This document shows positions 36,492 through 47,225 of a stretch of 64,000 nucleotides of DNA, one piece after another. Source of the DNA: Medicago truncatula (taxonomy: Eukaryota > Streptophyta > Magnoliopsida > Fabales > Fabaceae); NCBI RefSeq assembly GCF_003473485.1, contig NC_053042.1, positions 42,629,262 through 42,693,261 of the forward strand, read 5' to 3'. Each line of letters starts with the position of its first letter. Positions within the stretch are counted from its first letter, which is position 1. The notes under the pieces were generated by a model that saw only the letters and a program-made list of their open reading frames with translations, searched no databases and was not told the DNA's origin. Both the position numbers and the translations under genes were made by a program.

Positions 36492-38645
36492 TTGTGACTC
36501 CTAAGAATCTTGCTTAACTCATCAACACCATCAAGATCTGTTTCTTCTTCATAATACTTCAGAAAAGCACTCACAACTTGTGGTGAAGGTTGGTATTTAT
36601 AATCGCTGGCTTCTGAAAGTGCGGCCTCTAAGTGGCTCATAGCACCATCCAATTGACCTTTCTCCAATAAAGATGCCATGAACATTTCCCGAATCCTAAA
36701 GAAAGGTCCTCTGCAGCTCTTGAGAGCTTCCTCAAAGACCAACACAGCTTCCTTGTCCATGTTTTGACTCAAGTAAGCCTGCACTGCAACACCAACCAAC
36801 CTAGAATCATAACTAACATGCCTAGATTCCCACTCCTTAAACAATTTTATTATGCCCTCCATATCATTAAGCCTTCTAAGGTTAGAAAGCATAATAAGAT
36901 AGCTCCGATTGGTCACCGGGGTGATCTTCTTGAGGGTCCCCCACACTCTATAAACCTCTTTAACATTACCAGTCCCAGCATAAAGGCTCAGCAAGAAATG
37001 GTAAGTTTCGCGTTGGCGCGGCTTCATTACTCCTTCCACCTTCTTAAGCATCAACTCGGCTTTCTCAAAAAATCCAGCTTTTATATAGATAGCAGCAAGG
37101 TTGCTATAAGTCTTCCAGTCAATTTTGTCTTCATCTTCTCTTTTCATCTCCTCATAAACACGTTCAACCTCACCAAGGTCATTCAAAGCAGCACAACTAT
37201 TCATCCACAAAATGTATGTAAATTCAGTCATGCGAATTTTCCTCTCCTTCATAACATTAACCAACTGAGGAACTTTCGACGGTTGACTTAGCCTCATATA
37301 CATAGACATCAAATTGGTGAAAGACAAACTAGTCAAATAACCAAATTCATCCATCTTATCAAAATGAGACAATGCCTTGTCTAGCATTAGTTCCTTGCAG
37401 TAACAGTTTAGAAGAGAACCGTATGTGTACTTGTTCTTAGCAGGAGGAGGAAAACTGTTGAAGTGATTCTCGGCTTCAACCACTCCTTTCACTTTGGACA
37501 CAAGATCTAAATACACTGCATAGTTATCCCATGAAAAATTAATTTGCCTCATCATCATCCATTCCATTATCTGCAACCATTCAAAACATCATTATAAAAA
37601 TTTAAAACATCACAAACAAATTAAAAATATCTCTAATTACAACCACAACCAAGCCTTATCCCACTAAGTGGGTTCGGCTACATGGATCAAATGACGCCAT
37701 AATGTTCTATCGTATACTATATCCCTATCCAACTCGTTAATCTTTAGATCTTACTTGATACTTTCCCTTGTAGTTTTCCTAGGTCTTCCTCTGCCTATAG
37801 TGATTTGACTACACTCCATCTAGTCTACCCTCCTTGCTGCAAAATCTACAGGTCATCTCTCTACATGCTTAAACCACCTAAGCCGAATTTTTACAATCTT
37901 TTCTATGATAGATGCTAACCCAACTCTCTCTAATGTTGTCATTTCTAATTCTATCATTGTCTACTTATACCACGCAACATCCTCATCTCTGCTACACTTA
38001 TTTTATTCTCGTGTTAGTTATTTACCACTCAAGTCTATGTCCCATACAACATCGCCAATCTTAAGACTGTACTATATAATTGTCCCTTCAGCTTGAGCGG
38101 TACTTAAGTAAAACGACTAAGCAAGTTGATTCACTTGTTAACAAAAAAAAAAAAAAAAAACTTTCATTACACATAAATTAGTTTTGCTTATGTGGATTGT
38201 GACGATAAATTATGAAGCAAGGACACCCACAATAATTTGAGAAAATGACAACTCAATTTAATCACATATGTTAGTGTCCTATAGGTGTTAGACATCAACA
38301 AGTGTTAGACACCGGACACACCTTCAATAGTGTCGGTGCTAAAGATATATGATAAAACATGAATCAAAATTTAGGGTGGGAAAATTGCGATACCTCGAAT
38401 GCGTGATGGAATCTACGATACTTTCGAAGCTCCTGGACGCATCTCTCGAGTTCATCTTTTCCTAAGGCTTTGCCTTCGATTATATACTGGTTCAACGTCT
38501 GCGACACGGTTCCTCCGGTCTTTTCTAGGTCCGCTAGTCTTCGGTAAAGGTTTGCCTTCTTATTCGGAAGCTCAGCCGCCGTCGCAGCCGTGCATAGTCG
38601 TCGGAGAAGCCTTCCTCCGCCGGAAATCAAACGGCTGTAATTCAT
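36380..38645 (-). CDS. Mitochondrial P-class pentatricopeptide repeat protein
   Basis: Two exons, 38645-38394 and 37570-36380 (phase 0, GT-AG), give 480 residues. The start MNYSRLISGGGRLLRRLCTA is an Arg-rich amphipathic leader, as in mitochondrial targeting. Tandem 35-residue helical pairs follow from about residue 100; examples are KYTYGSLLNCYCKELMLDKA, LSFTNLMSMYMRLSQPSKVP, FTYILWMNSCAALNDLGEVE, KTYSNLAAIYIKAGFFEKAE and ETYHFLLSLYAGTGNVKEVY. There is no E or DYW extension, so it is a P-type protein. It resembles the small mitochondrial At2g20710/At4g21705-like subfamily. Such proteins bind single RNA strands, one base per repeat, to stabilise or process organelle transcripts; the target is unknown. 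The intron contains an inverted RTE LINE tail and the 3' end is tandemly duplicated downstream. Confidence 0.92.
37630..38098 (-). mobile_element. RTE-type LINE 3' end in PPR intron
   Basis: On the minus strand, blocks equal to those at 29160-29440 recur (for example IIEKIVKIRLRWFKHVER, and the 'cacttagtgggata' end), with several frame changes and stops. It ends at about 37630 with 'ttgtggttgtaatt'-type short repeats. It lies wholly inside the intron of the PPR gene and runs in the same direction as that gene. It is more decayed than the copy at 29142-29462. Confidence 0.72.
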
Positions 38646-38799
38646 CTCAGAGTCTCTATGATCGAACCTCCGCCAGGGATTTTGTCTACTTGTTGTTTCT
38701 TGAAGGGTTTTATTAGGGTTTATCAAAACGCGAATTCTGGCGTTGTGTTGTCTTTCACTTGAATTTACCGGTAACCGGTAAAAAAAAAAGTGGATAGTT

Positions 38800-39660
38800 A
38801 AAGTGAGAGAATTGCTCTTCATTTGGTTTGGCTGAGAAACACATGTAAAAGACGAAAATACCTCTCGGCAGTTACCCACCGAATTATAAAACCGACTGCG
38901 GTTAACTACCGAGGAAAAAAGAAAACTCGGCACTTAAGTGCCGAAGAACTCATCTCATTTTTTTGTTGAAAATATTATGGTTACTTGCTTACGATATATG
39001 GATGGAGATGCATTTGTGGCATTAAACCGATAAATAGCCATGTTATATTAATAGCCCTTTTGGCATATAAAGATGTGTAAATGAGCAATGTTATTTGAAC
39101 AACATTTTTATGTGACAACTTGTTGGACAACTATATTATATAAAGAAATTTAGGTAGTGACACAAAAATCAAAGCAATAGAAAGAAAAAGTAGAAGAACA
39201 ATGTGTATATGAGAGAGAAAGTTGTCACAAGTTATCATAAGTTGTCAAAAAGTGGTTATTCAAATATTATTTCTCTATGTAAATACAAAAGTACAACCAT
39301 TTTTCCGCAACGTGTTGCTTGGTGCTTTCATAACCAATTTCTTAGAAAGTAAACTAACAAACAATGAATCTAAATTGTTTAAGTTCATTTTCTTTTTATA
39401 ATAATGTTTGTTAGCCACTCAAATTAAGATACGTTGTTCATATCTTGTATATACAAAACGTACACTGATTAACTTTTATGTTTGGTGGGAGAAAGTGATG
39501 TACTATGATATATGTATCTCCATCCATATATCGTAAGCAACATTTTAAACAAAAAAAATGATATGAGTTCTTCGGCAGTAAACTGCCGAAGGATATTTTA
39601 ATATTTTACATGTGTTTATCAGTCAAATAAGATGTGTCAACAGCAATACTCTTAGTGAAG
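38800..39660. mobile_element. Fold-back transposon upstream of PPR gene
   Basis: Outer arms pair over about 200 bases: left AAACACATGTAAAAGACG, CTCGGCAGTT, GCCGAAGAACTCATCTCATT and TTACGATATATGGATGGAGA; right, inverted, TAAACACATGTAAAATATT, TTCGGCAGTTTACTGCCGAA, AACTCATATCATTTTTTTTG and TTACGATATATGGATGGAGA. No reading frame of its own. Its left end is only about 160 bases upstream of the PPR start codon, so it forms part of that promoter region. A smaller MITE is nested in it. Long-arm structure suggests a Mutator-like element; I could not confirm a target duplication. Confidence 0.7.
39073..39282. mobile_element. MITE nested in fold-back element
   Basis: Left GAGCAATGTTATTTGAACAA and, inverted, right AGAGAAATAATATTTGAATA share the 'aatRTtATTTGAA' core, and both are followed by GACAACTT. 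The 210-base interior is non-coding. It interrupts the spacer of the larger fold-back element. Confidence 0.6.
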
Positions 39661-40230
39661 TGTGGAGTAAATATCCAAGTTCATCCTTAAATATGAAGTA
39701 ACTATCAACCTAATCTTTGAAATAATAAAAAAAATTAAAATAATATTATTGCAAGATGTTAATCAAGTTTATTTCTCATAGACGACATAGAAACGTAAAT
39801 CAGAACCATGACCTACTTAAAATCGTGCTGATTTTAATCGAATAAGGGTGTCAATTTTGGTTTTTTTTCTATATTCATATTCGAGGATAGGGTGGGGATG
39901 TAGATATTTGCCTTGTATCCATCCTTGAACACGTCACATTAGTAAAAAAAAAGTATGATTTAATTTTTTTTTCTTATACACAATTTTCCGTAATATTTGA
40001 TTATATATTATACATTTTAATCTCTACTAAATAGAAAATATAGTTTTAATATGATTAAATTTTTATTTTTTTATATGGCAAGCGAGGAAAACTGACATTC
40101 GTTGTGATGGGAATGTAGATCTAATTTTCAACCTCAACGAGAACGAGTGCGAAGAATTTGAAACCTTCCTCAAAGGTAACCTTAATGACAGGAAAAAGTT
40201 CCCATTAAAAAAAAAGTTAAGGGTTGATGT
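39661..40230. other. Intergenic, no gene seen
   Basis: AT-rich, with a GC-richer patch near 39870-39930 ('gaggatagggtggggatg') of retroelement-like composition and phrases near 40150-40230 shared with 34555-34700. Confidence 0.35.
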
Positions 40231-40232
40231 TA

Positions 40233-41412
40233 TGTTATTGACTTTGTTGAGGATGCTTTAATTTGGTCTCAAAACCAAATTGGTACATATTCTACAAAAA
40301 GCGGCATCAATTGGCTTCTCACCTTCAGAGACCCGGCAGCTGATCTCATTCCTCACCCCTCTTGGTCTTGGATTTGGAATTTGCAAGTTCTGAAAAAGTA
40401 CAAGTTTTTATCTGGCTTGCTTGTCAAAATGTTGTACCAACTCTTTCCTTGCTCCACCACAGAAACATAGCTCCCTCTCCCTCCTGCGCTCGATGCGGAG
40501 AAGAAGATGAAACCTTTCTGCACTGTGTCAGGGATTGTCATTTTTCTAGAAGCATATGGCAGAACATTGGGTTTACAGGTAATGATTTCTTCACAGCTAC
40601 ATCATCTCACGATTGGATCAAGATCGGTATGTCTGGCTCCCTTCCGAATATCTTTTTCGTTGGCCTTTGGTGGGTTTGGAGACATCGTAACTTAATGTGC
40701 CTTAATAATGAAAACATGTCTCTCATTCGACTGTGCAACAATATCGTTTCAACAGCTGTAGATATCAATTCGGCCTTTAATAGTGAGGAAAATGTGAATC
40801 ATTCTGACCGTTTTGTGAAATGGAACAACAAAAATCACATTGACTACATTCTTAATGTTGATGGCAGCTGCTTAGGTACTCCTTCCCGCACTGGTTACGG
40901 TGGTATTCTCCGTAATAGTGCAGGCTTGTTCATCTCAGGTTTTTCCGGTTTCATCCCGAATTCGACGGACATTTTGTAGGCCAAGCTAACAGCGATTCAC
41001 CAAGGGCTGAATATGATTATTGATTTGAATATGAATGACGTCATGTGCTACTCGGATTCCCTTCTTGCAGTTAATCTTATTATGAATGACACTCGAGATA
41101 CCACACCTACGTCGTCCTCATTCAGAATATAAAGGATTTGCTAATTGTTCGGAACATCTCTCTCCATCACACATTAAGATAGAGGAACCAATGCGCGGAT
41201 TTCTTTGCTAAGTTGGGTGTTAATTCAGATGCTCATCTTGTCGTCCACCAATCGCCTCCAGCTGACCTCCTCCCTCTGCTTAGAACTGATGCCATAGACA
41301 CTGTTTTTATTAGGAGATTGCTGCTTGTTTTGGTTTTTCTTTTGTTTCTTTTTTTTTTCTTCTGTTTTTCTTGCTCCTGTCAACCCTTTGTAACCAAAAA
41401 AAAAAAAAAAAA
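40233..41412 (+). mobile_element. 5'-truncated L1-type LINE with zf-RVT and RNase H parts
   Basis: Starts with the end of the reverse transcriptase region (ALIWSQNQIGTYSTKSGINW). After a frame change near 40390, a reverse-transcriptase zinc-binding domain follows (KVQVFIWLACQNVVPTLSLL; SCARCGEEDETFLHCVRDC; WWVWRHRNL), then RNase H of the RVT_3 type: NVDGSCLGTPSRTGYGGIL, a stop after STDIL, AKLTAIHQGL and CYSDS. The second acidic catalytic residue seems to be Lys (AKL where relatives have AEL). It ends in TTTGTAACC and an A18 tail at 41395-41412, the usual plant L1 3' end. It is dead but not very old. No host gene is implied. Confidence 0.82.
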
Positions 41413-42523
41413 CCTTAAGAATAGTCTATCGAGTTGCACGCATAATATACTCGGTTAAAAAAAAATGATTTAACTTTATATTTTCAAAATAGTTTTTAAT
41501 GAAAATTTTGTAGAAACTATTATAAACTCATTTATTATAAATGAAAACAGTAATTTTAACATTTAATAACTTTTTCTGACAAATGACATTTAATAACTTA
41601 GATATTCATTTTAAATCTTTAAAACTTAAGGATATAAAAAATGAAATTAATTTGTATGTACCGATGGTGTAACTTTTGTAACATGTATAAAATCATGTTT
41701 AAGACCTCTAAAAACAGATAATTTAAGAATTATCCTAAAATCATATCAGGTAGATATTTATAAAGATAATTTAAGACCCTCTAAAAAAAAGATAATTTAA
41801 GAACTATCCTAAAAAGGTACCCTTGGTTTTATTAAATGTAGTTGGAACAAGATACATATAAATTAAATCCATTAAAAATAAAGTATTTTTTAAAAGAAGA
41901 TACTATCTCTTGAAAATGATTTTTTTGTAAAAAAAAAAAAAAAAAATCTTGAAAATGATTTTTATGAGAAGTTACTAAAAATGTCTTCTCATTTTAATTT
42001 TGATTTTTAAATTTTTATTAAAAAATAATCATAACAAATGATGAAATATTTAATATGACTTTTTGTGATAAGCTATTTAAACAAACTTCTTAATCAAAGT
42101 TTTCTTTGAAAATTTCTCTTAAAAAAGTTATAGCAAAAAGATGGAACACTCTAAAAATCATTTAAAAATTATTATAAACCAACTCATAGTTTTTATTATG
42201 TTAATCCTCTGGCTCCTAAGAAAATGTGAAAATGAAAATTAACTCATAGTTTAACAACAGTAATATATCTCATGGATTAATGTGTTAGAACGACTAATTT
42301 TACAATAAATTAGATACAAATTAGCAGAAAAGTATTTTTTTCAACATAATGCAAAACTCTCTTGATTGGTAAATGTCCAAGTTCAAATTCTCTGTCAAAA
42401 CAATTAACATACTTTTCATTTTATGGTTAAAAAACAATTAACCGGTAAGCGGTGACCTTAGCGAATACGGAGAGTTTAAAGTGAAGTGCGGTTAGTTAGT
42501 TTAGTTGTTACAGTTAGAAAGAA
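41413..42523. other. Intergenic upstream of D27-like gene, no gene seen
   Basis: AT-rich, with direct repetition of the phrases 'gataatttaagaact/atcctaaaa' (41720-41820) and 'cttgaaaatgattttt' (41911 and 41948). The last 100 bases should contain the promoter and 5' UTR of the gene at 42524. Confidence 0.4.
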
Positions 42524-44960
42524 ATGAAGGCGGTAGGTATTGTTGTTGGTGGTGTTCCACCGCTTTGTTCTAATGGAATTCGTAAACGTCAGTTCTGCGT
42601 TTCAGCCTCTTCATCGTCGGGACCCAAAACGGTTTGCATATTTTGCTATTGTTTTTCGTGTGCGATTATGAAATTTTGTGTGTGTGTGTGTGTTGATTGA
42701 ATTTGAATTAGGTGGGAGTTGCAGCAGCTCCAAAGAGTGAATACAAGCCAGGGGTTATTGATGATTTGTTCCTCAATTTGTTTCGCACCAAATTGGTTCA
42801 GGTAACCAAACAAACACAAACAAGCCCCTTCTAGTTAACTTATTTATAGCTTTTAGAAAGAAATGGCGTGTGATTATGAATACTATAACAGGAAGTGGGA
42901 TGGGAATCGAAGAAACCTGGATATGACGGACTAATTGAAGTTGCTAACCGTCTAATGATGAAAGGCACTACAAACTCCGATACCATAGAAGCTACGGTAA
43001 TTTTCTCTTTCAAAATCTCGATAACATGTAATAATAATAATATTTCACTTCAGAAGTGTTCCTTACAAACCAAAATCATGGTTTCAAAAGGTTTATATTC
43101 AAGTCCGTTAATGCAATGCACGTTTAGATTGCATTATTTGAGCTTATCGACTGACTTAAATTTTGTGTGACTGTCTGTTTATGAGAAGTTATGAAAACAG
43201 ATTATCAAATTGTTCATAAGGTGTTTTCAACTTATTTTCATAAGTTCTCTAGAGAGCTTATGAAAACAACTTATATTTTATACAAAGACAATTTAGCGTT
43301 ATTTATCTTTTGCTATAGAAATAGCTTATGTACAAGCACTTACCATAATAAGCACTTGTGAGTAGTGTATGTGTATCCAAACAGGGCCTTAGAAAGAGAA
43401 AGTAAATCTTTTGGTTCAAGTTAATAAAAAAATCATTAGATGATATAAATGGAAACTTATTTCGTGTAGACTTTTATTTGAAAAAATGATGAGATAAGAA
43501 TTTGATGTTTTGGGGGATGGATGGCGAAGAACTCCACCATTTTGGTTTTAAGAGTTTGGTATAGACCAGGTATGTTTGGGTTGGTGGCTAGAGTGGAATG
43601 GAATAAGCTAGTTATCTTTGTGAAAAAATGGACTTTACTTCATTCAATTCTATTCCGTTTTATTCCAATCCACTCCATTGATTCAACTCTATACCACAAT
43701 TCCAGACATACCGTAATACAATGTTACTTATTCTGGTCATACATGTACGTGTTTCAACTTTTCACATCACTGCAAAGTAAGTCATAACATTTGTGATATA
43801 GTAATTCACCTTATATGATTGTTCTAAATTTTGAATGGTCATTTGTCCAGAGCAAGTTTGTTAGCCCTTATGTCTTGTTACAGGTACGAATTTTGAGGTC
43901 TTTGTTTCCTCCATTCCTTTTGGAGCTCTATAAAATGCTCATAGCTCCTATAGGCGGAGGCAAAGTTGCCGCTATAATGGTTGGTGAGTCTGATAGGATT
44001 ATGTCTCATTTTACAATTCTTCAAGATGATGTTTCCCTGAACGTAACAAGGTAGTGAGAAACTTTTTTGAGATATCCTAAAATTTTTATTTAAGTTTTGA
44101 AGCAAGGGTTACTGCACTTACTTGTCAATGGCTCATGGGACCCTGCAAAGTCAATTCTGTAGAGCTACCAAATGGAACCTCATGGAATAGTGGGGTGATC
44201 ACTTATACCTTTCCTTGCGTGTTTATGACTAAATAATAATACCATCTTGTATTATTGAAAGTGGTTTATGTACTATAAAATGTTGTAGGTGCATGTTGAA
44301 AGATGCAAGTATCTGGAGGAAAGCAAGTGTGTTGGTATCTGCCTCAACACCTGTAAGTTTCCAACACAGGTTAGTGATTCTTCAAACTACTATCATTTTT
44401 TCTTCATGTCTTTTTGTGTCTTCACCTGCCAGTTCTCATGGGAAGGGATTCTAGTAATCTAGAGTTTGACCAACGGTAACAAAATTATGGCCAGTGATTG
44501 TTTCAGTCAGGATTTGAACTCGGATTCAACCAAACGATTCGTCTTTAACTGAAATGCATTAAACATTTGAGTCCGATCCCTTGGTTTTTTCATGTTAGTA
44601 TAAGAGTTAAAAATTTGAAGTTGTTGCATTTTATGGATGGTTCGATCTGACTCTGTTTTAAATTTAGACCTTCTTCAAGGATCATATGGGAGTTCCATTA
44701 CTCATGAAGCCCAACTTTGCTGATTATAGCTGTCAGGTAATATTACGTAATCTCTTTTGGAGTCCAAATTTATATGATGAGGTCGCTAATGTCACTATTT
44801 TCTTGAACTTTTAAATTTGCAGTTCAAATTTGGAGTTCTTCCCCCACTTCCTGAAGATGACACCGTCCTGAAGGAGCCTTGCTTGGAAGCATGTCCAAAT
44901 GCTTCCCTACGAAGAATGGCTTCCAGAAACAAAGGTGTTACTGCCTGCCCAAAGACATGA
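42524..44960 (+). CDS. D27-like carotenoid isomerase, chloroplast (DUF4033)
   Basis: Eight exons: 42524-42631, 42712-42801, 42892-42996, 43884-43983, 44103-44194, 44289-44369, 44668-44736 and 44823-44960, giving 260 residues, all GT-AG. I start exon 4 at 43884 (VRILRSLFPP...) and not at 43851, because family members join EAT directly to VR-x-L-x-SLFP. The Ser-rich N-terminus (CVSASSSSGPK) looks like a plastid transit peptide. The C-terminal domain is clear: TCQWLMGPCKVNSVELPNGT, HVERCKYLEESKCVGICLNT, CKFPTQTFFKDHMGVPL-like and NFADYSCQFKFGVLPPL. D27 is an iron-dependent all-trans/9-cis beta-carotene isomerase that opens strigolactone synthesis. This protein resembles the D27-LIKE paralogues (such as AtD27-LIKE1) as much as D27 itself, so its substrate is uncertain. 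Intron 3 holds two MITEs. Confidence 0.9.
43162..43390. mobile_element. MITE in intron 3 of D27-like gene
   Basis: Its right end ATCCAAACAGGGCCTT is the inverse of the 'aggcctgtttggat' end of the copy at 28042, and both contain 'tagaaatagctta' and 'ttttcataagttct' words. Non-coding. Confidence 0.6.
43569..43712. mobile_element. Small MITE in intron 3 of D27-like gene
   Basis: Left GGTATGTTTGGGTTGGTGGC and inverted right GGTATGTCTGGAATTGTGGT share over half their bases, and the inner 'gagtggaatggaataa' pairs with 'ttattccaatccactc'. About 144 bases, non-coding. Confidence 0.6.
44440..44560 (-). mobile_element. Possible SINE fragment in intron 6 of D27-like gene
   Basis: On the minus strand GAGTTCAAATCCTGACTGAA resembles a tRNA-type B box and its 3' flank. 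No matching A box. Weak. Confidence 0.3.
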
Positions 44961-45386
44961 ACATATTTTTCTTGGGCATAGAGCATTGAGAACGTTGATG
45001 TACACTTTCCATGGCTTTTTGCACATTCTAGCTCCAACTTATCTTCGAAGATGGAACTGAAGGCTCGGGTAATGGGTCTTCCATAACGATAATTCATCTT
45101 TGACATAGCTCGTATTTGAAATTATTAATTAATACAACCCATCGCTGTAAATATATTGTTAATTCATTGGACTTCATTGTATATTATGAATGTATTCCCC
45201 GAATGAATTCATTGAAAACATTTTTATCAAAACAAGAATATGAATCTATGTCAAAGTTGATGAGGTTTATCTTAGACACCGAATGAGTAGCTTAGCGATT
45301 TTTGAGTTAAGATATCGAAGGAGTTCTATGTTGAATGTCGCGTTGGATCCCAGCTGCTAACAGTTTACCATCCATTAACAATTTAA
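44961..45386. other. 3' flank of D27-like gene
   Basis: Should contain the 3' UTR. Minus-strand frames here are the antisense of the last exon and UTR. No other feature seen. Confidence 0.4.
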
Positions 45387-46240
45387 GCATTACTTTTCCG
45401 ACCTTATGTCTTTCCTCGCGCGCCCTATTTTTTTCCAAAATTACCTTCGGAGCATTCCGGATTATATAATCCGGAATGGTGTTTTCTTTTGTTAAAGGGT
45501 GAAAAAATGAGTAACAGATTTTTCCGGATTACACTTAAAAAAAGAGGGCGTGTTACATGATGTTTCAGATTACATAATCCGGAAACCCCTTAAACACCCT
45601 TTTTCAAGGTAAAACATTTCGGATTATATAATCCGAACTGTATCAGCACAAATTCTAAACATGTGTCATTTTAAGGACAATATTAATTTTCCTAACTCTC
45701 ATCCTTCTGTTTTGGGTCATTGTTACTTGTTCTTAGTTAAAAATTGGGTTTTCGGGCTACTTGATCGGATTGCTCCGAAACTTTCCCAAAAAATAAAAAA
45801 AAATTCAAGCACCATAACTCTCCTGGAAGGGACTTCTTATGGGACTCCGCCCCTCAAAATTCAAAATTCCATCGTTTAGACCCATTTTTCATTTTTATTT
45901 TTCATATTCTCAGAAAAATCCGAAAAAATTTGCATTAGTTTTATTTGATTTTTAGAATTTTTTGGTGCTATTTTTATATTTGTATGATTTTATTTGACAG
46001 GTTTTTAGCATTTTTTTACTTAGTCTTTTTGTTGTTTTTAAAAGCAAAACTCAAAACTGCTTAAATATGAGAGTTTGATGACTGATTATACATAAGAATT
46101 GTCCGGATTATAAAACCCCAAATAGTAAACATGAATCTGGATTTTAAAATCGAGAATGCACAAGGACAATTTTAAAAATTTTACAGGGCGCGGCGCGGGA
46201 GAAGGTCATAGATGGGAAAAGTAATAATCTAACGATTTAA
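45376..46240. mobile_element. Mutator-like element, sister of 20678-22101
   Basis: Inverted ends (GCATTACTTTTCCGACCTTA; inverted right end GATTATTACTTTTCCCATCT) both run into a CGCGCCC block, as in the sister element. The flanks TAACAATTTAA (45376-45386) and TAACGATTTAA (46230-46240) are an 11-base near-duplication, in the Mutator range. Inside are at least four palindromes around CCGGATTATATAATCCGG-like cores (45466, 45523, 45566, 45619). No transposase. It lies between the D27-like gene and the solo LTR. Confidence 0.78.
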
Positions 46241-46669
46241 CCATCAACCTTTGTCTATCCAAAACAAAAACTTGGCAATGTTGTTGTTATTATTTTCTGT
46301 CGGATTCTACTTGTAAAAGCGGTATTTGTTTCCTTTGCATGCCCGTTAATTCAGATAAGCTGCTTTGATCTGTGTTGAGTAATCTCTCCCCTTCTGTCTC
46401 GACGCCTGTTTATCACCGAAGGAGAAATGCATGTTAATCCTGCAGCTGAAAAGAAAATTCCAAAAGTTGGGAAAACATTCTATAGTTGTTTCCATTGAGC
46501 AAGAATAGAAGGACGATGAAATAACATTGAAAAATTAAATTTCTCTTTCCTAAAAGAATGACTTTTGAGAATTGAAAAACTAGAGGTCTAAAATATAATA
46601 CTATTAAATTTGCTAAATATATAATTTGGTGGTGATATTCATTCATTCTCACACACAAAAATACAATAC
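46241..46669. other. Intergenic, no gene seen
   Basis: About 0.4 kb of unique-looking DNA with no supported frame. Confidence 0.4.
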
Positions 46670-46811
46670 TTTTTTTTTTTGTTAGATAGACGAAATGGCA
46701 AAGCCATTATAAATTCACACACACAAGTGGAGGGGCGGGGGTTCGACCCCCCGTCAAGGCGTCTGGCCTAACAATTTCGGTATTTTACCAGTTGAGCTAG
46801 GACTTATTGAC
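46670..46811 (-). mobile_element. tRNA-derived SINE with poly(A) tail
   Basis: On the minus strand: start near 46811, A box TAGCTCAACTGGTAAAA (46784-46800), B box GGGTCGAACCCCC (about 46738-46750), then a body ending GTCTATCTAAC and an A11 tail (T-run at 46670-46680 on plus). All SINE parts are present in order, so this copy looks complete. Confidence 0.82.
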
Positions 46812-46937
46812 AAAAAAAAAAGTAATACTATTCATTTAAAATTAATAGTTGCTTTTCTTTTTAATGACAAAGGAAAAAAGAAGAAAAAATTTACAAACAA
46901 GGCTCGACTTCGGGCATCAAGCCCCAACATTGTCTCC

Positions 46938-47180
46938 TGTAACGCCCTTTTTTAATATTTATTTATTTTATTGAGTTTAGATGTCTTTTTATAATTTAGT
47001 CGATTTATTTTGATGAGTGATATTTTGTTATGTTATATGTTGGTATTTATTAGTATAATATATATGTTATTTGGTGTAGAAATATAAATGTTATCTGGTG
47101 TAGAAATATATATTTATTTGGTGTAGAAATATATTTGTTATAGAGATATTTTTGTTATTTGTTATAGAAATATTTTATAT

Positions 47181-47225
<45 letters not shown>

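Noticed and set aside
36764-37291. 175-codon plus-strand frame
   Set aside because: Antisense shadow of the PPR exon, with no domain of its own.
40362-40979. Host RNase H-domain gene of 205 codons
   Set aside because: The frame begins and ends in the middle of LINE domains, the reverse transcriptase end lies just upstream in another frame, and a poly(A) tail follows. It is a LINE remnant.
43851-43883. Extra exon piece (SKFVSPYVLLQ) of the D27-like gene
   Set aside because: It is in frame with exon 4, but the acceptor TTACAG at 43878-43883 gives a join that agrees with the family (EAT directly before VR-x-L). The longer form could be a minor splice variant.
46670-46811. tRNA gene on the minus strand
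   Set aside because: Same reasoning: pol III boxes, but the 3' non-tRNA body and A tail show a SINE.
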